Positions 1-9,654 of a stretch of DNA of 64,000 nucleotides are shown here, one piece after another (the first letter of the stretch is position 1; each line of letters starts with the position of its first letter). The notes under the pieces are model-generated. The model worked only from the letters and a program-made list of their open reading frames with translations. It searched no databases and was not told the DNA's origin. This DNA is from Planctomycetota bacterium. Its GTDB lineage: Bacteria; Planctomycetota; UBA1135; UBA2386. The DNA is taken from NCBI GenBank assembly GCA_016794425.1, contig JAEUHR010000058.1:124001-188000 (forward strand), given 5' to 3'. The translations under genes were made by a program, and so were the position numbers.

Positions 1-2
1 CC

Positions 3-1928
3 GACGCCGAGTTCCTCGACGTCGACGCGTCGGCCGGCACCTGGGCTGCTGGCGCCGCGTCGTTCGCGCGCATCGGCGGCGACGGTCGCCACGGCGACTT
101 CGACACGTCGATCGCGGTCGACAACGGGTCGGTGAACGGCAAGCGCCAGTTCACGATCAACACCGACAACACGATCATCCCGGCCAGCAAGACGTTCGGC
201 GGCGCCGCCGTCGCGGTCACCGACGGCCGCTTCTTCTTCAGCAAGATGGTGGTGCCGAGCGACGTGCGCCTGAAGTTCACCGGCGCGAATCCGCCGGTCA
301 TCACTGTCGCCGGTCGCCTCGACGTGCTGGGTGAGATCGACATCTCGGGCCAGTCGGTGTTGGCGCCGACGCCGACGCAGATCTCGCAGACGGCCGGCCA
401 GCCGGGCGGCACGGCCGGCATCTTCGGCGGCGCTGGCGGCAAGGGCGGCGACCGCGGCAACGGCCTCACGGCGCAGGCGGCGAACAACGGCCAGAACGGC
501 GGCGATGCCCGGCTGCTGGCCGGCCACGCCTATGCCGCGACGGTGGCGAACAGCGGCGGCCGCGGGTCGCCGATCTTCCCGGCCAGCGGCCTGTCGTCGG
601 CGCTGGTCTATCCGACCCCGTTGCCCTCGCTGGCCTACACGCCGTCGGCGACCGCCGGCGGTGGCGGCGGCGGCAGCTGGCAGCCCGGCGTCAACGGGCG
701 GGTCGTTGCCAACAACCACCTCGACCCGGGCCTGACCAACATCGCGGTGACCACCGCCGGCGCGGACTTCGTCGAGAACGCCGGCGCCAACTGGATCCCG
801 AACCGCTACGTCGGCCGCACGATCACGACCAACCCGCCGACCGCGGGCGTCTACACGATCGTCGCCAACACCAACAACCGCATCACCGTGAACCCGGCCT
901 GGTCGACGGTGCCGGGCGGCGGCACGTTCAGCGTGCCGCTCGGCCCGACGCCGAACGTGGATGCGATGGGACCGCCGGCGGCGGGCGGTGCGGCGGTGCA
1001 GCTGTTCCCGTTCCCGGCCCTGACCGGCACGAACCGCAGCTCGCTGCACTTCCTGGTCGGCGGCGGCGGCGGCGGTGGCGCCGGCACGCACGCCTGCCTG
1101 GCGCTGCACCTGGTGCGCACCTGGTGCATCGGCGGTGGCGGTGGTGGTGGCGGCGGCGCGATCGCGCTGCGCGCCGGCAACCTGCTGCGCCTGGCGCCGG
1201 GTTCGTCGGTGCTCGCCAAGGGCGGCAGCACGCCCAACAGCAGCGGCATCGCCACCAGCTCGCAGCCGGCGCCGGGTGGCGCGGGTGCCGGCGGCTCGGT
1301 CGTGCTGCAGGCCGGCAACGGTCTCGATCTCAGCGGTGCGGTGGACGTCCGCGGCGGCACCGGCGGCCTGTTCAACCGCAACGCGAACGGCAGCCCGGCC
1401 GGCGTGCCGAACAGCGCCACCGTGCAGATCGCCGGTGGTGATGGTGCGCCGGGCTTCGTCCGCCTCGAAGCGCCGGGCACGCCGACGACGGCGTTGCTGA
1501 CCGGCATGCTGCCGCCGGCGACGGCGCAGAACGTCGCCCCGCTCGAGGAGCGCGACGACACCGTCAGTTTCCGTTCGTTGTGGTACGACACCGACCTGCT
1601 GTTCGGCCCCGAGTACCTGCGCTACGTGATCCACGCCACCGTCGACGGGGTGCCGGTCGTCTTCAGCGACGACCCGGCGGTGTCGACGATCGCGGCCGGG
1701 CCGGGCGCGGCGCTGCGCGTGTTCTTCCAGGCGGCGACGCTGGATCCGGTCACGGAGCTGCCGACCGAGACCCGTCCGTGGCGCACCTCGGTGCGCACGC
1801 AGGGCAACCAGACCGGTATCGCCAGCGACGGCCTGACCGCCTTCCGCTACGTGATCGTGCTCGACCAGGCCGTGGCCCAGACCGTCACGGTCGAGGAGCT
1901 CGAGGTCTTCTACCAGAGCTCGACGTGA
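3..1928 (+). CDS. Glycine-rich surface protein, 5' end outside window
   Basis: The frame is open from the first base, so only the last 641 residues are visible. The first in-window GTG at 132 is probably not the start, because coding similarity to the next gene begins before it. Residues from about 30 onward match the C-terminal half of the downstream gene block by block: a GDGRHG element, a DGRFFFS strand, an LKFTGANPP strand, long glycine runs and a C-terminal LTAFRYVIVLDQ strand. It is therefore a paralogue of that lipoprotein and probably surface-exposed. A segment at about residues 240-300 (near 735-930) is absent from the paralogue. No enzymatic motif is visible. Function is unknown. 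Confidence 0.75.
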   Translation, partial: DAEFLDVDASAGTWAAGAASFARIGGDGRHGDFDTSIAVDNGSVNGKRQFTINTDNTIIPASKTFGGAAVAVTDGRFFFSKMVVPSDVRLKFTGANPPVITVAGRLDVLGEIDISGQSVLAPTPTQISQTAGQPGGTAGIFGGAGGKGGDRGNGLTAQAANNGQNGGDARLLAGHAYAATVANSGGRGSPIFPASGLSSALVYPTPLPSLAYTPSATAGGGGGGSWQPGVNGRVVANNHLDPGLTNIAVTTAGADFVENAGANWIPNRYVGRTITTNPPTAGVYTIVANTNNRITVNPAWSTVPGGGTFSVPLGPTPNVDAMGPPAAGGAAVQLFPFPALTGTNRSSLHFLVGGGGGGGAGTHACLALHLVRTWCIGGGGGGGGGAIALRAGNLLRLAPGSSVLAKGGSTPNSSGIATSSQPAPGGAGAGGSVVLQAGNGLDLSGAVDVRGGTGGLFNRNANGSPAGVPNSATVQIAGGDGAPGFVRLEAPGTPTTALLTGMLPPATAQNVAPLEERDDTVSFRSLWYDTDLLFGPEYLRYVIHATVDGVPVVFSDDPAVSTIAAGPGAALRVFFQAATLDPVTELPTETRPWRTSVRTQGNQTGIASDGLTAFRYVIVLDQAVAQTVTVEELEVFYQSST

Positions 1929-1999
1929 TCCCTGCGCCGCCCCGCACTGCACCGACTCTCGCGACGAACCAGTTGGCACCGAATCCGACGCTGTCTCCC

Positions 2000-4735
2000 A
2001 TGCGCAAACCACTGACCCTCTTGCTGCTGTCCGGCCTCCTCCTGTTCGCCGGTGCAGCTTGTTCCAGCGGCTCGAAGGAGGAGACCGGCGACCTGACGAT
2101 CAAGTGCCTGAACGGCGAAGGGTTCTGCCTGGTCAGCTGCGACCTCGGCTGCAGCCAGGTCGGCTGCGCCGTGACCGAGATCGCCGAGAACCAGCGGCTG
2201 CGGTTCGTGTTCTCCGATCGGATCGACCCGGGCTCGGTCAACTCCGCCAGCCTGTCGATCCGCACCGCCTCGGGCGTGCAGCCGGACGGCGACTACCTGG
2301 TGCAGGGCCGCGAACTGACGTTCGTGCCGCGCGTCAGCGTCGTCAACGGCGTCAGCACGTTCGGCTTCCTGCGCAACGAGAGCTACATCATCACCCTGAA
2401 CACCGGTGCGTCCGGGCAGGGTGTGCGCAGCATCGCCGGCGACGGCCTGACGCGCTCGCTGTCCTGCACGGTGCTCGTGTCGCGCGGCATCCAGGACGAA
2501 GACCTGCTGCCGCCGACCGTGGAACTGGTGGCGCCGACCGACCTGACGGCCGTGCCGCGCCAGCCGACCGTCGTGCTGCGCTTCTCGGAGCTGATCGACA
2601 CGACGGCGCTGCAGGGCACGTTGACCGCCTCGTCGCCGGTGCAGTTCATCCTGAAGGGATCGAAGATCGAGGGCGGCGTGCGCGTCTGCGATTCGCTGCA
2701 GGCCGGCACCGTGCTGAGCGGCATCCCCATCCTCAGCACCGAGTTCGTCGCCGGTCGCCCGGTGACCGTGCTCGCGTTCACGCCGTCGTCGCAGCTGCCG
2801 GGCAACTACTGCCTCGCGGTGGTGGTGTCGGCCGACGTGCGGGACCTGTCCGGGCGGCAGGGACCGCCGGCGCAGTTCGAGATGTTGACCGAGGCCGGCG
2901 CGTCGCAGGCGATCACGATCACCGAGACGTTCGCCAACTCCGGCAACCAGGAACTGGCGGCGTCGACGACCGAGTGGTCGTCCGGTGCGCGGCCCGGCCT
3001 GATCGGCAACGACGGCCGGCACGGCTCGTTCGACGTCACGCTGGGCAATCCGCTCGGTGCCGGCGTCTACGAGTGGAACACCGACAGCTTCACGATCGCC
3101 GCCGATCGCAGCCTCACGGGCGATCAGTACCTGATCACCGACGGCAAGTTCTACTTCTCGGACTTCAACCTGCCGGCAGGCACGACGCTGCGGTTCACCG
3201 GCACGGTGCCGCCGCAGATCTGGGTGCGCGGCTCGGCCAGCATCGCGGGCACGATCGACATCCGCGGCGGCGACCTGCCGTTCTACGTGCCGCCCGTCGG
3301 TCCGGCCGCGAACCAGCGCGTGCTGAACTACAACGGCGTCGGGCCGACCAACCAGCTCAACCAGTACCCGACGCCGGACGGCCAGCCGGGCAGCGCGGGT
3401 GGCATCGGCGGCGGGCGCGGCGGTGACGGCGCGCGCGAGTGCCGCGGTGACGGCGACGTCACGCAGACGATCGGCCTCGAAGTCGTGCACATCTACTACG
3501 GCCGCAACGGCGAGAACCTGAAGCTGCAGGCCGGACACGCGTATGCCGGCAACACCGCCAACACCGGCGGCAAGGGCGCCGTGCTGCGGCCGGCTGCGGG
3601 CACCTTCGCGGCGGCTTCGACGCCGCTGATCGGCATCATCTACCGCGGCCACTTCTCGCCCGGTGGTGGTGGCGGTGGCTTCACGATCCCCGGCACGACG
3701 GCGGCGATCACGACACAGCCGTCCGCGGCGACGGTCGGACCGATCCAGGCCGGCGGTGTCGCGCTGCCGGCACTGCTGCCGGTGCCCGGTACGTCGACCT
3801 CGCTGAACCACTTCCTGATCGGCGGTTCCGGCGGCGGCGGCGGCGGTTCGCACGCCTACGGTTCGCTGAACAACGCCGCGATCGGCTACTACACAGCCGG
3901 CGCCGCCGGCACCGGTGGTGGTGGCGCGCTGGCGCTGCGCGTCGGCGGAGACCTCACGGTCGCGGCGACCGCGGTGCTGACCGCGCGCGGCGGCGACGGT
4001 GCGCTGATCACCGGCGACGATCCGATCAGCGCCACGACCGCCGACGTCAACTGGGGCGCTCTGTCCCCGGGCGGCGGTGGCTCGGGCGGTTCGCTCCTGC
4101 TGCAGGCCGGCGGCTCGCTGACCTACGACGGTTCGATCGACGTCCGCGGCGGCAAGGGCTCGACGACCGGCAGCATGTCGGTGGTCGCACTCTCGGCCGG
4201 CACGCCGGCGGCGTTCAACATCGTCAGCCGTGGTGGCGACGGTTCACCGGGCTTCTACCGGCTCGAGTCCGGCGAAGGGGTGCCGAGCTTCACCGGCACC
4301 GCCGCCAGCGGCACGCCGGCCTACGTCGCCGGCACCAACGGCGACGTGCTGATCGACCGCGACGAGCTGAGCGGCAGCATGTCGAAGTGGCGTTCGTCGG
4401 GTCAGGTGTTCCCGCCGACCTGGCTGCGCTACGAACTCGATGTCGACCTCGATGGCGACGGCGACGTCGACGAGACCTACACCGACAGCGGTGCTGCGGG
4501 CACGCAGAAGGCCGACGACCCGAACGGGCCGGTGCAGATCCGCTTCCAGGGTGCGGTGCTGGACCAGAGCGGCGTGCCCACCGACCTCGGTGACTGGTAC
4601 GACGGCGTCGGCAGCGGCAGTGGTCCCGGCATCTACCAGGACTCGGTGACGGCGTTCCGCTTCCAGCTGCTGTTCAACCGCGCCGCGAACCCGAACACGG
4701 TCGTGCGCGCGCTGCGCGTGTTCGCGCAGACGTGA
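2000..4735 (+). CDS. Glycine-rich lipoprotein with Ig-like domains
   Basis: 911 residues. The ATG at 2000 gives a clean lipoprotein signal (LLLLSGLLLFAGAAC) with Cys21 as the lipidation site; the frame is open further upstream but that part overlaps the previous gene. Residues about 55-120 and 170-240 each resemble bacterial Ig-like (Big_5/SbsA) domains, seen in strands such as LRFVFSDRIDPGS and VVLRFSELID. Residues about 300-460 are beta-rich, 465-750 are glycine-rich with runs of G, and near residue 815 there is an aspartate-rich DLDGDGDVD stretch of the calcium-binding type. The C-terminal part is homologous to the preceding gene, 71 nt upstream. Likely outer-membrane or cell-surface structural/adhesive role (inference). 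Confidence 0.75.
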   Translation: MRKPLTLLLLSGLLLFAGAACSSGSKEETGDLTIKCLNGEGFCLVSCDLGCSQVGCAVTEIAENQRLRFVFSDRIDPGSVNSASLSIRTASGVQPDGDYLVQGRELTFVPRVSVVNGVSTFGFLRNESYIITLNTGASGQGVRSIAGDGLTRSLSCTVLVSRGIQDEDLLPPTVELVAPTDLTAVPRQPTVVLRFSELIDTTALQGTLTASSPVQFILKGSKIEGGVRVCDSLQAGTVLSGIPILSTEFVAGRPVTVLAFTPSSQLPGNYCLAVVVSADVRDLSGRQGPPAQFEMLTEAGASQAITITETFANSGNQELAASTTEWSSGARPGLIGNDGRHGSFDVTLGNPLGAGVYEWNTDSFTIAADRSLTGDQYLITDGKFYFSDFNLPAGTTLRFTGTVPPQIWVRGSASIAGTIDIRGGDLPFYVPPVGPAANQRVLNYNGVGPTNQLNQYPTPDGQPGSAGGIGGGRGGDGARECRGDGDVTQTIGLEVVHIYYGRNGENLKLQAGHAYAGNTANTGGKGAVLRPAAGTFAAASTPLIGIIYRGHFSPGGGGGGFTIPGTTAAITTQPSAATVGPIQAGGVALPALLPVPGTSTSLNHFLIGGSGGGGGGSHAYGSLNNAAIGYYTAGAAGTGGGGALALRVGGDLTVAATAVLTARGGDGALITGDDPISATTADVNWGALSPGGGGSGGSLLLQAGGSLTYDGSIDVRGGKGSTTGSMSVVALSAGTPAAFNIVSRGGDGSPGFYRLESGEGVPSFTGTAASGTPAYVAGTNGDVLIDRDELSGSMSKWRSSGQVFPPTWLRYELDVDLDGDGDVDETYTDSGAAGTQKADDPNGPVQIRFQGAVLDQSGVPTDLGDWYDGVGSGSGPGIYQDSVTAFRFQLLFNRAANPNTVVRALRVFAQT

Positions 4736-5937
4736 GCGCCGGCATGCGCACCGCGGCCGGCCGGCTGGCGGTGCGCTGCATCGTGCTCGACGACGAGCAC
4801 GTGCTGGAGCCCGGCGAGATCGCCTGGGACGCCCGCGGCCGCATCGTCGCCCTGCGGCGGTCGCGCCGCGCGGAGCGCGACCTGTGCCTGCTGCCCGGCC
4901 TGGTCGACGCGCACGCGCACCTGCAGCTCGCGCCGTTGCCGGCGACCGCGCCGCGTGCGTTCGTGCCGTGGGCCGAGGCCGTCCTCGGCGCGCAGCGCGG
5001 CGCGACCGCCGCGTCCTGTCGGCGCCGCCTGCGGCAGGCCGTGCGGGAACTGCTCGCCGATGGCGCCACCGCGTTCGGCGAGATCGACACCAGTGGTCAC
5101 GGCGCGGCGGCGCTGGCGCAGCTGCCGGTGGCGGGCCGGTGCTACCGCGAACTGACCGGCTTCCACCTCGACCGGGCCGGCAGCCGCCAGCTCGTGCGCG
5201 AACGGCGCGCGGCCGGCCGCGGCGCGGTCGCGGCCGGGCTGTCGCCGCATGCGCCGTACTCGGTCGCGGCGGACCTGTTCCGGGCCGCGTTCGCCACCGG
5301 CCAGCCGCTGGCGATCCACTGCGCGGAGACGCCGGCCGAACAGGAGTTCCTGCGCCGCGGCCGCGGGCCGTTCCGCGACCTGCTGGCGCGGCTCGGTCGC
5401 CTGCCCGCGGACTTCGTGCCGCCCGGCGTCGGCGCGGTGCGCTGGCTCGAACGGCTCGGCGTGCTCGGGCCCCGCACGCAGCTCGTGCACTGCCAGGAGC
5501 TCGAGCGCGGCGACGCGGCCCGCATCGCGGCGGCCGGCGCGTCGATCGTCGTCTGCCCCGGCACGATTGCCTGGTTCGGGCGCACGCCGCCGCCGGTGCC
5601 GGCCTGGCTCGCCGCCGGCATCCCGGTCGGCCTCGGCACCGACTCGCGCGCCAGCAACGACGGCTGGTCGCTGCGCGGCGAGCTGGCGCAGGCGGCGCGG
5701 CTGTGGCCCGGCCTCGCGCCGGGCCGGCTGCTGGCGATGGCGACGCGGTTCGGCGCGCGGGCGCTGGCCCGGCCGGGGCTCGGCCGGCTGCGGCGCGGTG
5801 GCCGCGCCGACTTCGTCGCGATCGATGCGGCGGCGCGGCCGCAGCAGGCGATCGAGGCGTTCGTGCACGGGCAGCGGCTGCCGCGCTTCGTCGTCGCCGG
5901 CGGTGTTCGGGTGCCCGCGGCGCGGGCCCGCCGTTGA
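4732..5937 (+). CDS. Amidohydrolase, MTA/SAH deaminase-like
   Basis: 401 residues of the metal-dependent amidohydrolase superfamily. Visible metal ligands are HAH (61-63), H196 in IHCAET, H253 in VHCQE and D304 in GTDSRASN; SPHAPYSV at 171-178 is typical of the branch holding methylthioadenosine/S-adenosylhomocysteine deaminases and aminofutalosine deaminase. It probably deaminates a purine nucleoside; the exact substrate cannot be told from sequence. The GTG start overlaps the stop of the lipoprotein gene by 4 nt; an ATG at 4744 is an alternative start. nrnA follows after a 51-nt gap. Confidence 0.8.
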   Translation: MSAGMRTAAGRLAVRCIVLDDEHVLEPGEIAWDARGRIVALRRSRRAERDLCLLPGLVDAHAHLQLAPLPATAPRAFVPWAEAVLGAQRGATAASCRRRLRQAVRELLADGATAFGEIDTSGHGAAALAQLPVAGRCYRELTGFHLDRAGSRQLVRERRAAGRGAVAAGLSPHAPYSVAADLFRAAFATGQPLAIHCAETPAEQEFLRRGRGPFRDLLARLGRLPADFVPPGVGAVRWLERLGVLGPRTQLVHCQELERGDAARIAAAGASIVVCPGTIAWFGRTPPPVPAWLAAGIPVGLGTDSRASNDGWSLRGELAQAARLWPGLAPGRLLAMATRFGARALARPGLGRLRRGGRADFVAIDAAARPQQAIEAFVHGQRLPRFVVAGGVRVPAARARR

Positions 5938-5988
5938 GCGCCTGTCCGGCGGGCTCTACAGTGCGACGCTGGCCTCCGTGAGCATCCG

Positions 5989-6972
5989 TTGACGCAATTC
6001 ACCGACCTGCTGCGCCGCACCGACCGCCTGCTGTTGACCGGGCACGAGAACCCCGACGGCGACTGCCTGGGTGCGCAGGTGGCGCTCTGGCACCTGTTGC
6101 GTGCGCTCGGCCGTTCGCCGCGCATCGTCAATCCCGATCCGATCGGCAAGGCGCACGACTTCCTGCTGCGCCACACGCCGTTCGAACACGCGCGCGGCGA
6201 GTCCCCGTTGCCGGAGTTCGACGGCGTCGTGCTGCTGGACTGCGCGCAGCTGTCGCGCGTGGGCCAGCTCGGCGAACGGCTGCGCCAGTCCGGCAAGCCG
6301 ATCGCGGTGATCGACCACCATGTCGGCAGCGAGCGCGGCGATGGCGTCGTGCACATGGTCGACGCGACCGCCGCGGCGACCGGCGCGTTGGTCTGGCGGC
6401 TGTTCCGCGAGTTCGGCGTGCCGTTGAACCAGGCGGCGGCCGAGGGCGTGTTCCTGTCGCTGGTGTCGGACACCGGCTGGTTCCGCTACTCGAACGCCGA
6501 TGCCGAGGTGTTCGCGATCACCAGCGAACTGGTCGCGGCCGGCGTCGACGCGAGCCTCGTGTTCGACAGCCTCTACCGGCGCAACCACCCGGACTCGGTG
6601 CGGCTGCTGGCCGACGCGATGCAGCGCTCGCGGCTGCTGCACGGCGGCCGGCTGGCCATGGTCGCGCTCGACCGCGCCTGGATGGACCGCGCGTCGGCCG
6701 CCGACTTCGACACCGACATCGTGCTGGACCCGCTGCGTTCGATCGAAGGCGTCGAGGTCGTCGCGCTGCTGAAGGAGCGTTTCGACGGCGCCGTCAAGGC
6801 GTCGCTGCGGGCGCGCCGCGACGTCGACGTGCAGGCGATCGTCGCCGCGTTCGGCGGCGGCGGGCACAAGAAGGCGGCGGGGGCGACGATGCGCATGTCG
6901 CTCGGCGCGGCCGAGTCGGCGATCGAGCAGGCGGTCGCGGCGGCGCTGGCCAAGGCAGGGCTCGGCCGGTGA
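5989..6972 (+). CDS. nrnA: DHH phosphoesterase, NrnA-like oligoribonuclease/PAP phosphatase
   Basis: 327 residues. Members of this family remove nucleotides from 2-5 nt RNAs (nanoRNase) and dephosphorylate 3'-phosphoadenosine 5'-phosphate. The DHH domain shows GHENPDGDCLG (19-28), D84 and the DHH triad at 109-111, followed by DTGWFRYSN; the C-terminal DHHA1 domain carries the glycine-rich FGGGGHKKAAG motif. The start is TTG at 5989, because the nearby GTG at 5980 reads into an in-frame stop. The stop overlaps the next start by 4 nt (GTGA). Confidence 0.9.
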   Translation: MTQFTDLLRRTDRLLLTGHENPDGDCLGAQVALWHLLRALGRSPRIVNPDPIGKAHDFLLRHTPFEHARGESPLPEFDGVVLLDCAQLSRVGQLGERLRQSGKPIAVIDHHVGSERGDGVVHMVDATAAATGALVWRLFREFGVPLNQAAAEGVFLSLVSDTGWFRYSNADAEVFAITSELVAAGVDASLVFDSLYRRNHPDSVRLLADAMQRSRLLHGGRLAMVALDRAWMDRASAADFDTDIVLDPLRSIEGVEVVALLKERFDGAVKASLRARRDVDVQAIVAAFGGGGHKKAAGATMRMSLGAAESAIEQAVAAALAKAGLGR

Positions 6973-7718
6973 GCTCGCTGGCGCTGATCTCCGACCTGCA
7001 CGCGAACCTGGAAGCGCTCGACGCCGTGCTGCGGCGCATCGACGCGCTCGGCGTCAAGGAGATCGCATGCCTCGGCGACGTGGTCGGCTACGGCCCGGAC
7101 CCGCTGCCGGTGACCCGGCTGGTGATGCAGCGCTGCCTCTGGACGATCAAAGGCAACCACGACTGGGGGCTGTTCCACGCGCTCGACGACTTCAATCCGC
7201 TGGCGCGCGAAGCGCTGGTCCACAGCCGCCGGCTGCTGCAGCCGTCGCTGCTGCGGCCGCGGCGCCGCCAGGCCTGGGAGTTCCTGCGCGACCTGCCCGA
7301 ACGCATGGAGGCGCACGGCTTCCTGTTCTGCCACGGGTCGCCGCGCGATCCGGTCATGGAATACGTGCTGAAGAGCGACGGCTTCCTCGAGCCGGACAAG
7401 ATGCAGCAGCTGTTCGCGCTGATCGACCGGCCGTGCTTCGTCGGCCACACGCACTGGCCCGGCGTGCACCGCGCCGACTACCGCTTCGTGCAGGCCACCG
7501 ACGAGCAGCGCGAGTTCCGCCTCGAGGGGCCGTGCATCGTCAACGTCGGCAGCGTCGGCCAGCCGCGCGACGGCGATCCGCGTGCCTCGTTCGCGGTCGT
7601 CGACGGCGATCGCGTCGAGATCCACCGGGTGCCGTACGACTTCCGCCGCACGCAGGCGAAGATCCTGGCCGCCGGCCTGCACCCGGCGCTGGCCGAACGG
7701 CTGGCGCGCGGAAAATGA
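6969..7718 (+). CDS. Metallophosphoesterase (calcineurin-like)
   Basis: 249 residues. Shows the full metallophosphoesterase signature: SDLHAN at 8-13, GDVVGYG, KGNHDWG, CHGSPRDPV and GHTHWPG. The type is close to the Metallophos_2 group (YfcE-like and diadenosine-tetraphosphatase-like proteins), which hydrolyse phosphodiesters or phosphomonoesters with a dinuclear metal site. Substrate unknown. It starts inside the nrnA stop and ends inside the cutA start, so it is translationally coupled on both sides. Confidence 0.85.
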   Translation: MSSLALISDLHANLEALDAVLRRIDALGVKEIACLGDVVGYGPDPLPVTRLVMQRCLWTIKGNHDWGLFHALDDFNPLAREALVHSRRLLQPSLLRPRRRQAWEFLRDLPERMEAHGFLFCHGSPRDPVMEYVLKSDGFLEPDKMQQLFALIDRPCFVGHTHWPGVHRADYRFVQATDEQREFRLEGPCIVNVGSVGQPRDGDPRASFAVVDGDRVEIHRVPYDFRRTQAKILAAGLHPALAERLARGK

Positions 7719-8062
7719 CGGCGGCCGTGGTCCTGGTGCTGTGCACCGCGCCGGCGAACGGCCAGCGCGGGCGGCCCGGCGCCGAGGACCTCGCGCGTCG
7801 GCTCGTCGACGAAGGGCTGTGCGCGTGCGTCAACGTCGTGCCGGGCGTGCGGTCGTTCTTCCGCTGGCAGGGGGCGGTCGACCGGGCCGAAGAACTGCTG
7901 CTGCTGGCCAAGACCACCGCGGCGCTGGCGCCGCAGCTGCGGCAGCGCATCACCGAACTGCATCCGTACGAGGTGCCCGAGGTGCTCGAACTGCCGGTGG
8001 CGGCCGGCCTGCCGGCCTACCTGCAGTGGGTCGCGGCCAGCGTGCAGGACCGGCGGAGCTGA
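7715..8062 (+). CDS. cutA: Divalent-cation tolerance protein CutA
   Basis: 115 residues, the usual CutA size. Family features are LCTAPANGQ near the N-terminus, the GLCACVNVVPGVRSFFRW block and the late ELHPYEVPEVLELPV block. CutA forms a small trimer with a ferredoxin-like fold and is linked to copper/divalent metal tolerance, though its biochemical role is unsettled. The ATG start overlaps the stop of the metallophosphoesterase gene by 4 nt (ATGA). Confidence 0.93.
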   Translation: MTAAVVLVLCTAPANGQRGRPGAEDLARRLVDEGLCACVNVVPGVRSFFRWQGAVDRAEELLLLAKTTAALAPQLRQRITELHPYEVPEVLELPVAAGLPAYLQWVAASVQDRRS

Positions 8063-8064
8063 AC

Positions 8065-9654
8065 GTGGGGCCCGCTGCCGCTGCCACCAGCCGATCGCAG
8101 CCGGGTGCCGACGAGGTGCACGGCCCGCGGCTCGCCGCGGCGATCGCGATCGGGCTCGTCTGCGCGTGGCTCGGCACCAGGCTGCCGCTGCCGGCCGACA
8201 CGCCGGCGGGGCCCGCGTGCCGGCTGTTGTTCGTGACTGGCCTGACGACGGCCTGCTGGCTGCTGCACGCGCTGCCGATCGCGGCGGCGTCGCTGCTGCC
8301 GCTGGCGCTGCTGCCGCTGCTCGGCGTCGCGTCGACCGCGGAGCTGACGCGCGGCTACGGCGACCCGATCCTGTGGTTGTTCGGCGGCGGTTTCGTGCTG
8401 GCGCAGGCGATCGAACGCGCCGGCCTGCACCGCCGGTTCGCGCTGCGCGTGGTCGCCGCGCTGGGACCGCGGCCGCGCCGGCTGGTGACCGCGTTCCTGC
8501 TGGCGGCGGTCGCCGTGTCGATGTGGATCAACAACACCGCGGTCGCGCTGCTGCTGCTGCCGATCGGCAAGGTGCTGGTCGACCGCATCGCCGCGGCCGG
8601 CGACCTCGCGCCGCGTGCGCAGGCCAACTTCGGCGCCGGCGTGATGTGCGCGATCGCGTTCGGCGCTTCGATCGGCGGCATCGGCTCGCCGATCGGCACC
8701 GCGCCGACCGCGCTGTTCTTCGCGGCGCACGAACCGCTGGTCGCGGCCGGCGCCACGCCGGTGTCGTTCCTCGCCTGGGTGCTGGCGTTCGCGCCGTGCG
8801 CGCTGCTGCTCGGCGCCGCGGCGGCGCTGGTGCTGGTGCGCGTGGCGCTGCCGGTGCCGGGCACACCGCTGGCGCACGGCGACGACCTGCTGCGCGAGGC
8901 GCGCGAACTGCCGCGCTGGAGCCCGGCCGAGCGCCGCACCGCCTGGTTGTTCGGTGTCGCGGTGCTGCTGTGGACCACGCGCGGCGACCTGCAACTGCAC
9001 GGCGGCGAGGTACTGCGCGGCTGGGCGCACTGGCTGGTGCCGGCCGGCGAACGCGACCGGTACATCGCCGACGGCAGCGTTGCGGTGCTGGTCGCGATCG
9101 CCGCGTTCCTGATCCCGGCCGGTACGCCGGACCGGGCGCGGCTGGTCGACTGGGCGACGGTGCGCCAGATGCCGTTCGACTTGCTGCTGCTGCTCGGCGG
9201 CGGCATCGCGATGGCCGCGGCGTTCGGCCCGACCGGGCTCTCGGCGGCGTTCGGCGAACTGCTGCGGCCGCTGGTCGGTGCCGTGCATCCGGCGCTGCTG
9301 TTGCTGATCCTGCTGGCGTCGATCACGCTGCTGTCCGAGGTCGCCAGCAACACGGCGGTCGCCACGCTGCTGCTGCCGATCCTGCGCGACGGCGCGGTCG
9401 CGGCGCACGTCGACCCGCTCGTGCTGATGGTGCCGGCGGTGATCGCCGCCTCGTGCGGCTTCATGCTGCCGATCGCGACGCCGCCGAACACGATCGTGTT
9501 CGCGTCGCGGCAGATCACGTTCGGCCAGATGGCGCGCGCCGGGGCGTGCATCGACCTGCTGGCCGCGCTGCTGCTGCTGCCGGCGCTGTGGTGGTGGGCG
9601 CTGCCGATGCTCGGCGTCGATCCGGCCGCCACGGCCTCCGGAGGCGGCCGATGA
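8065..9654 (+). CDS. SLC13/DASS-family anion:sodium symporter-like transporter
   Basis: 529 residues, strongly hydrophobic, with about 11-13 probable membrane segments. The inverted-repeat signature of the divalent-anion:Na+ symporter family is visible: WINNTAVALLLLPI near 154-167 and a second SNTAVATLLLPI near 430, each followed by a conserved small-residue loop (GGIGSPIGTAP in the first half, LPIATPPNTIV in the second). Likely inner-membrane uptake of a dicarboxylate, sulfate or similar anion; the substrate is not predictable. GTG at 8065 is chosen because a GGAG lies at 8055-8058 and it starts just after the cutA stop. Confidence 0.85.
   Translation: MGPAAAATSRSQPGADEVHGPRLAAAIAIGLVCAWLGTRLPLPADTPAGPACRLLFVTGLTTACWLLHALPIAAASLLPLALLPLLGVASTAELTRGYGDPILWLFGGGFVLAQAIERAGLHRRFALRVVAALGPRPRRLVTAFLLAAVAVSMWINNTAVALLLLPIGKVLVDRIAAAGDLAPRAQANFGAGVMCAIAFGASIGGIGSPIGTAPTALFFAAHEPLVAAGATPVSFLAWVLAFAPCALLLGAAAALVLVRVALPVPGTPLAHGDDLLREARELPRWSPAERRTAWLFGVAVLLWTTRGDLQLHGGEVLRGWAHWLVPAGERDRYIADGSVAVLVAIAAFLIPAGTPDRARLVDWATVRQMPFDLLLLLGGGIAMAAAFGPTGLSAAFGELLRPLVGAVHPALLLLILLASITLLSEVASNTAVATLLLPILRDGAVAAHVDPLVLMVPAVIAASCGFMLPIATPPNTIVFASRQITFGQMARAGACIDLLAALLLLPALWWWALPMLGVDPAATASGGGR

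Noticed and set aside
1910-3853. Long minus-strand reading frame antisense to the glycine-rich gene
   Set aside because: Arg/Ala/His-rich shadow of a high-GC gene with a clear signal peptide and domains on the other strand. The same applies to other long antisense frames, for example 8017-9951, 25518-27782 and 60320-61801.
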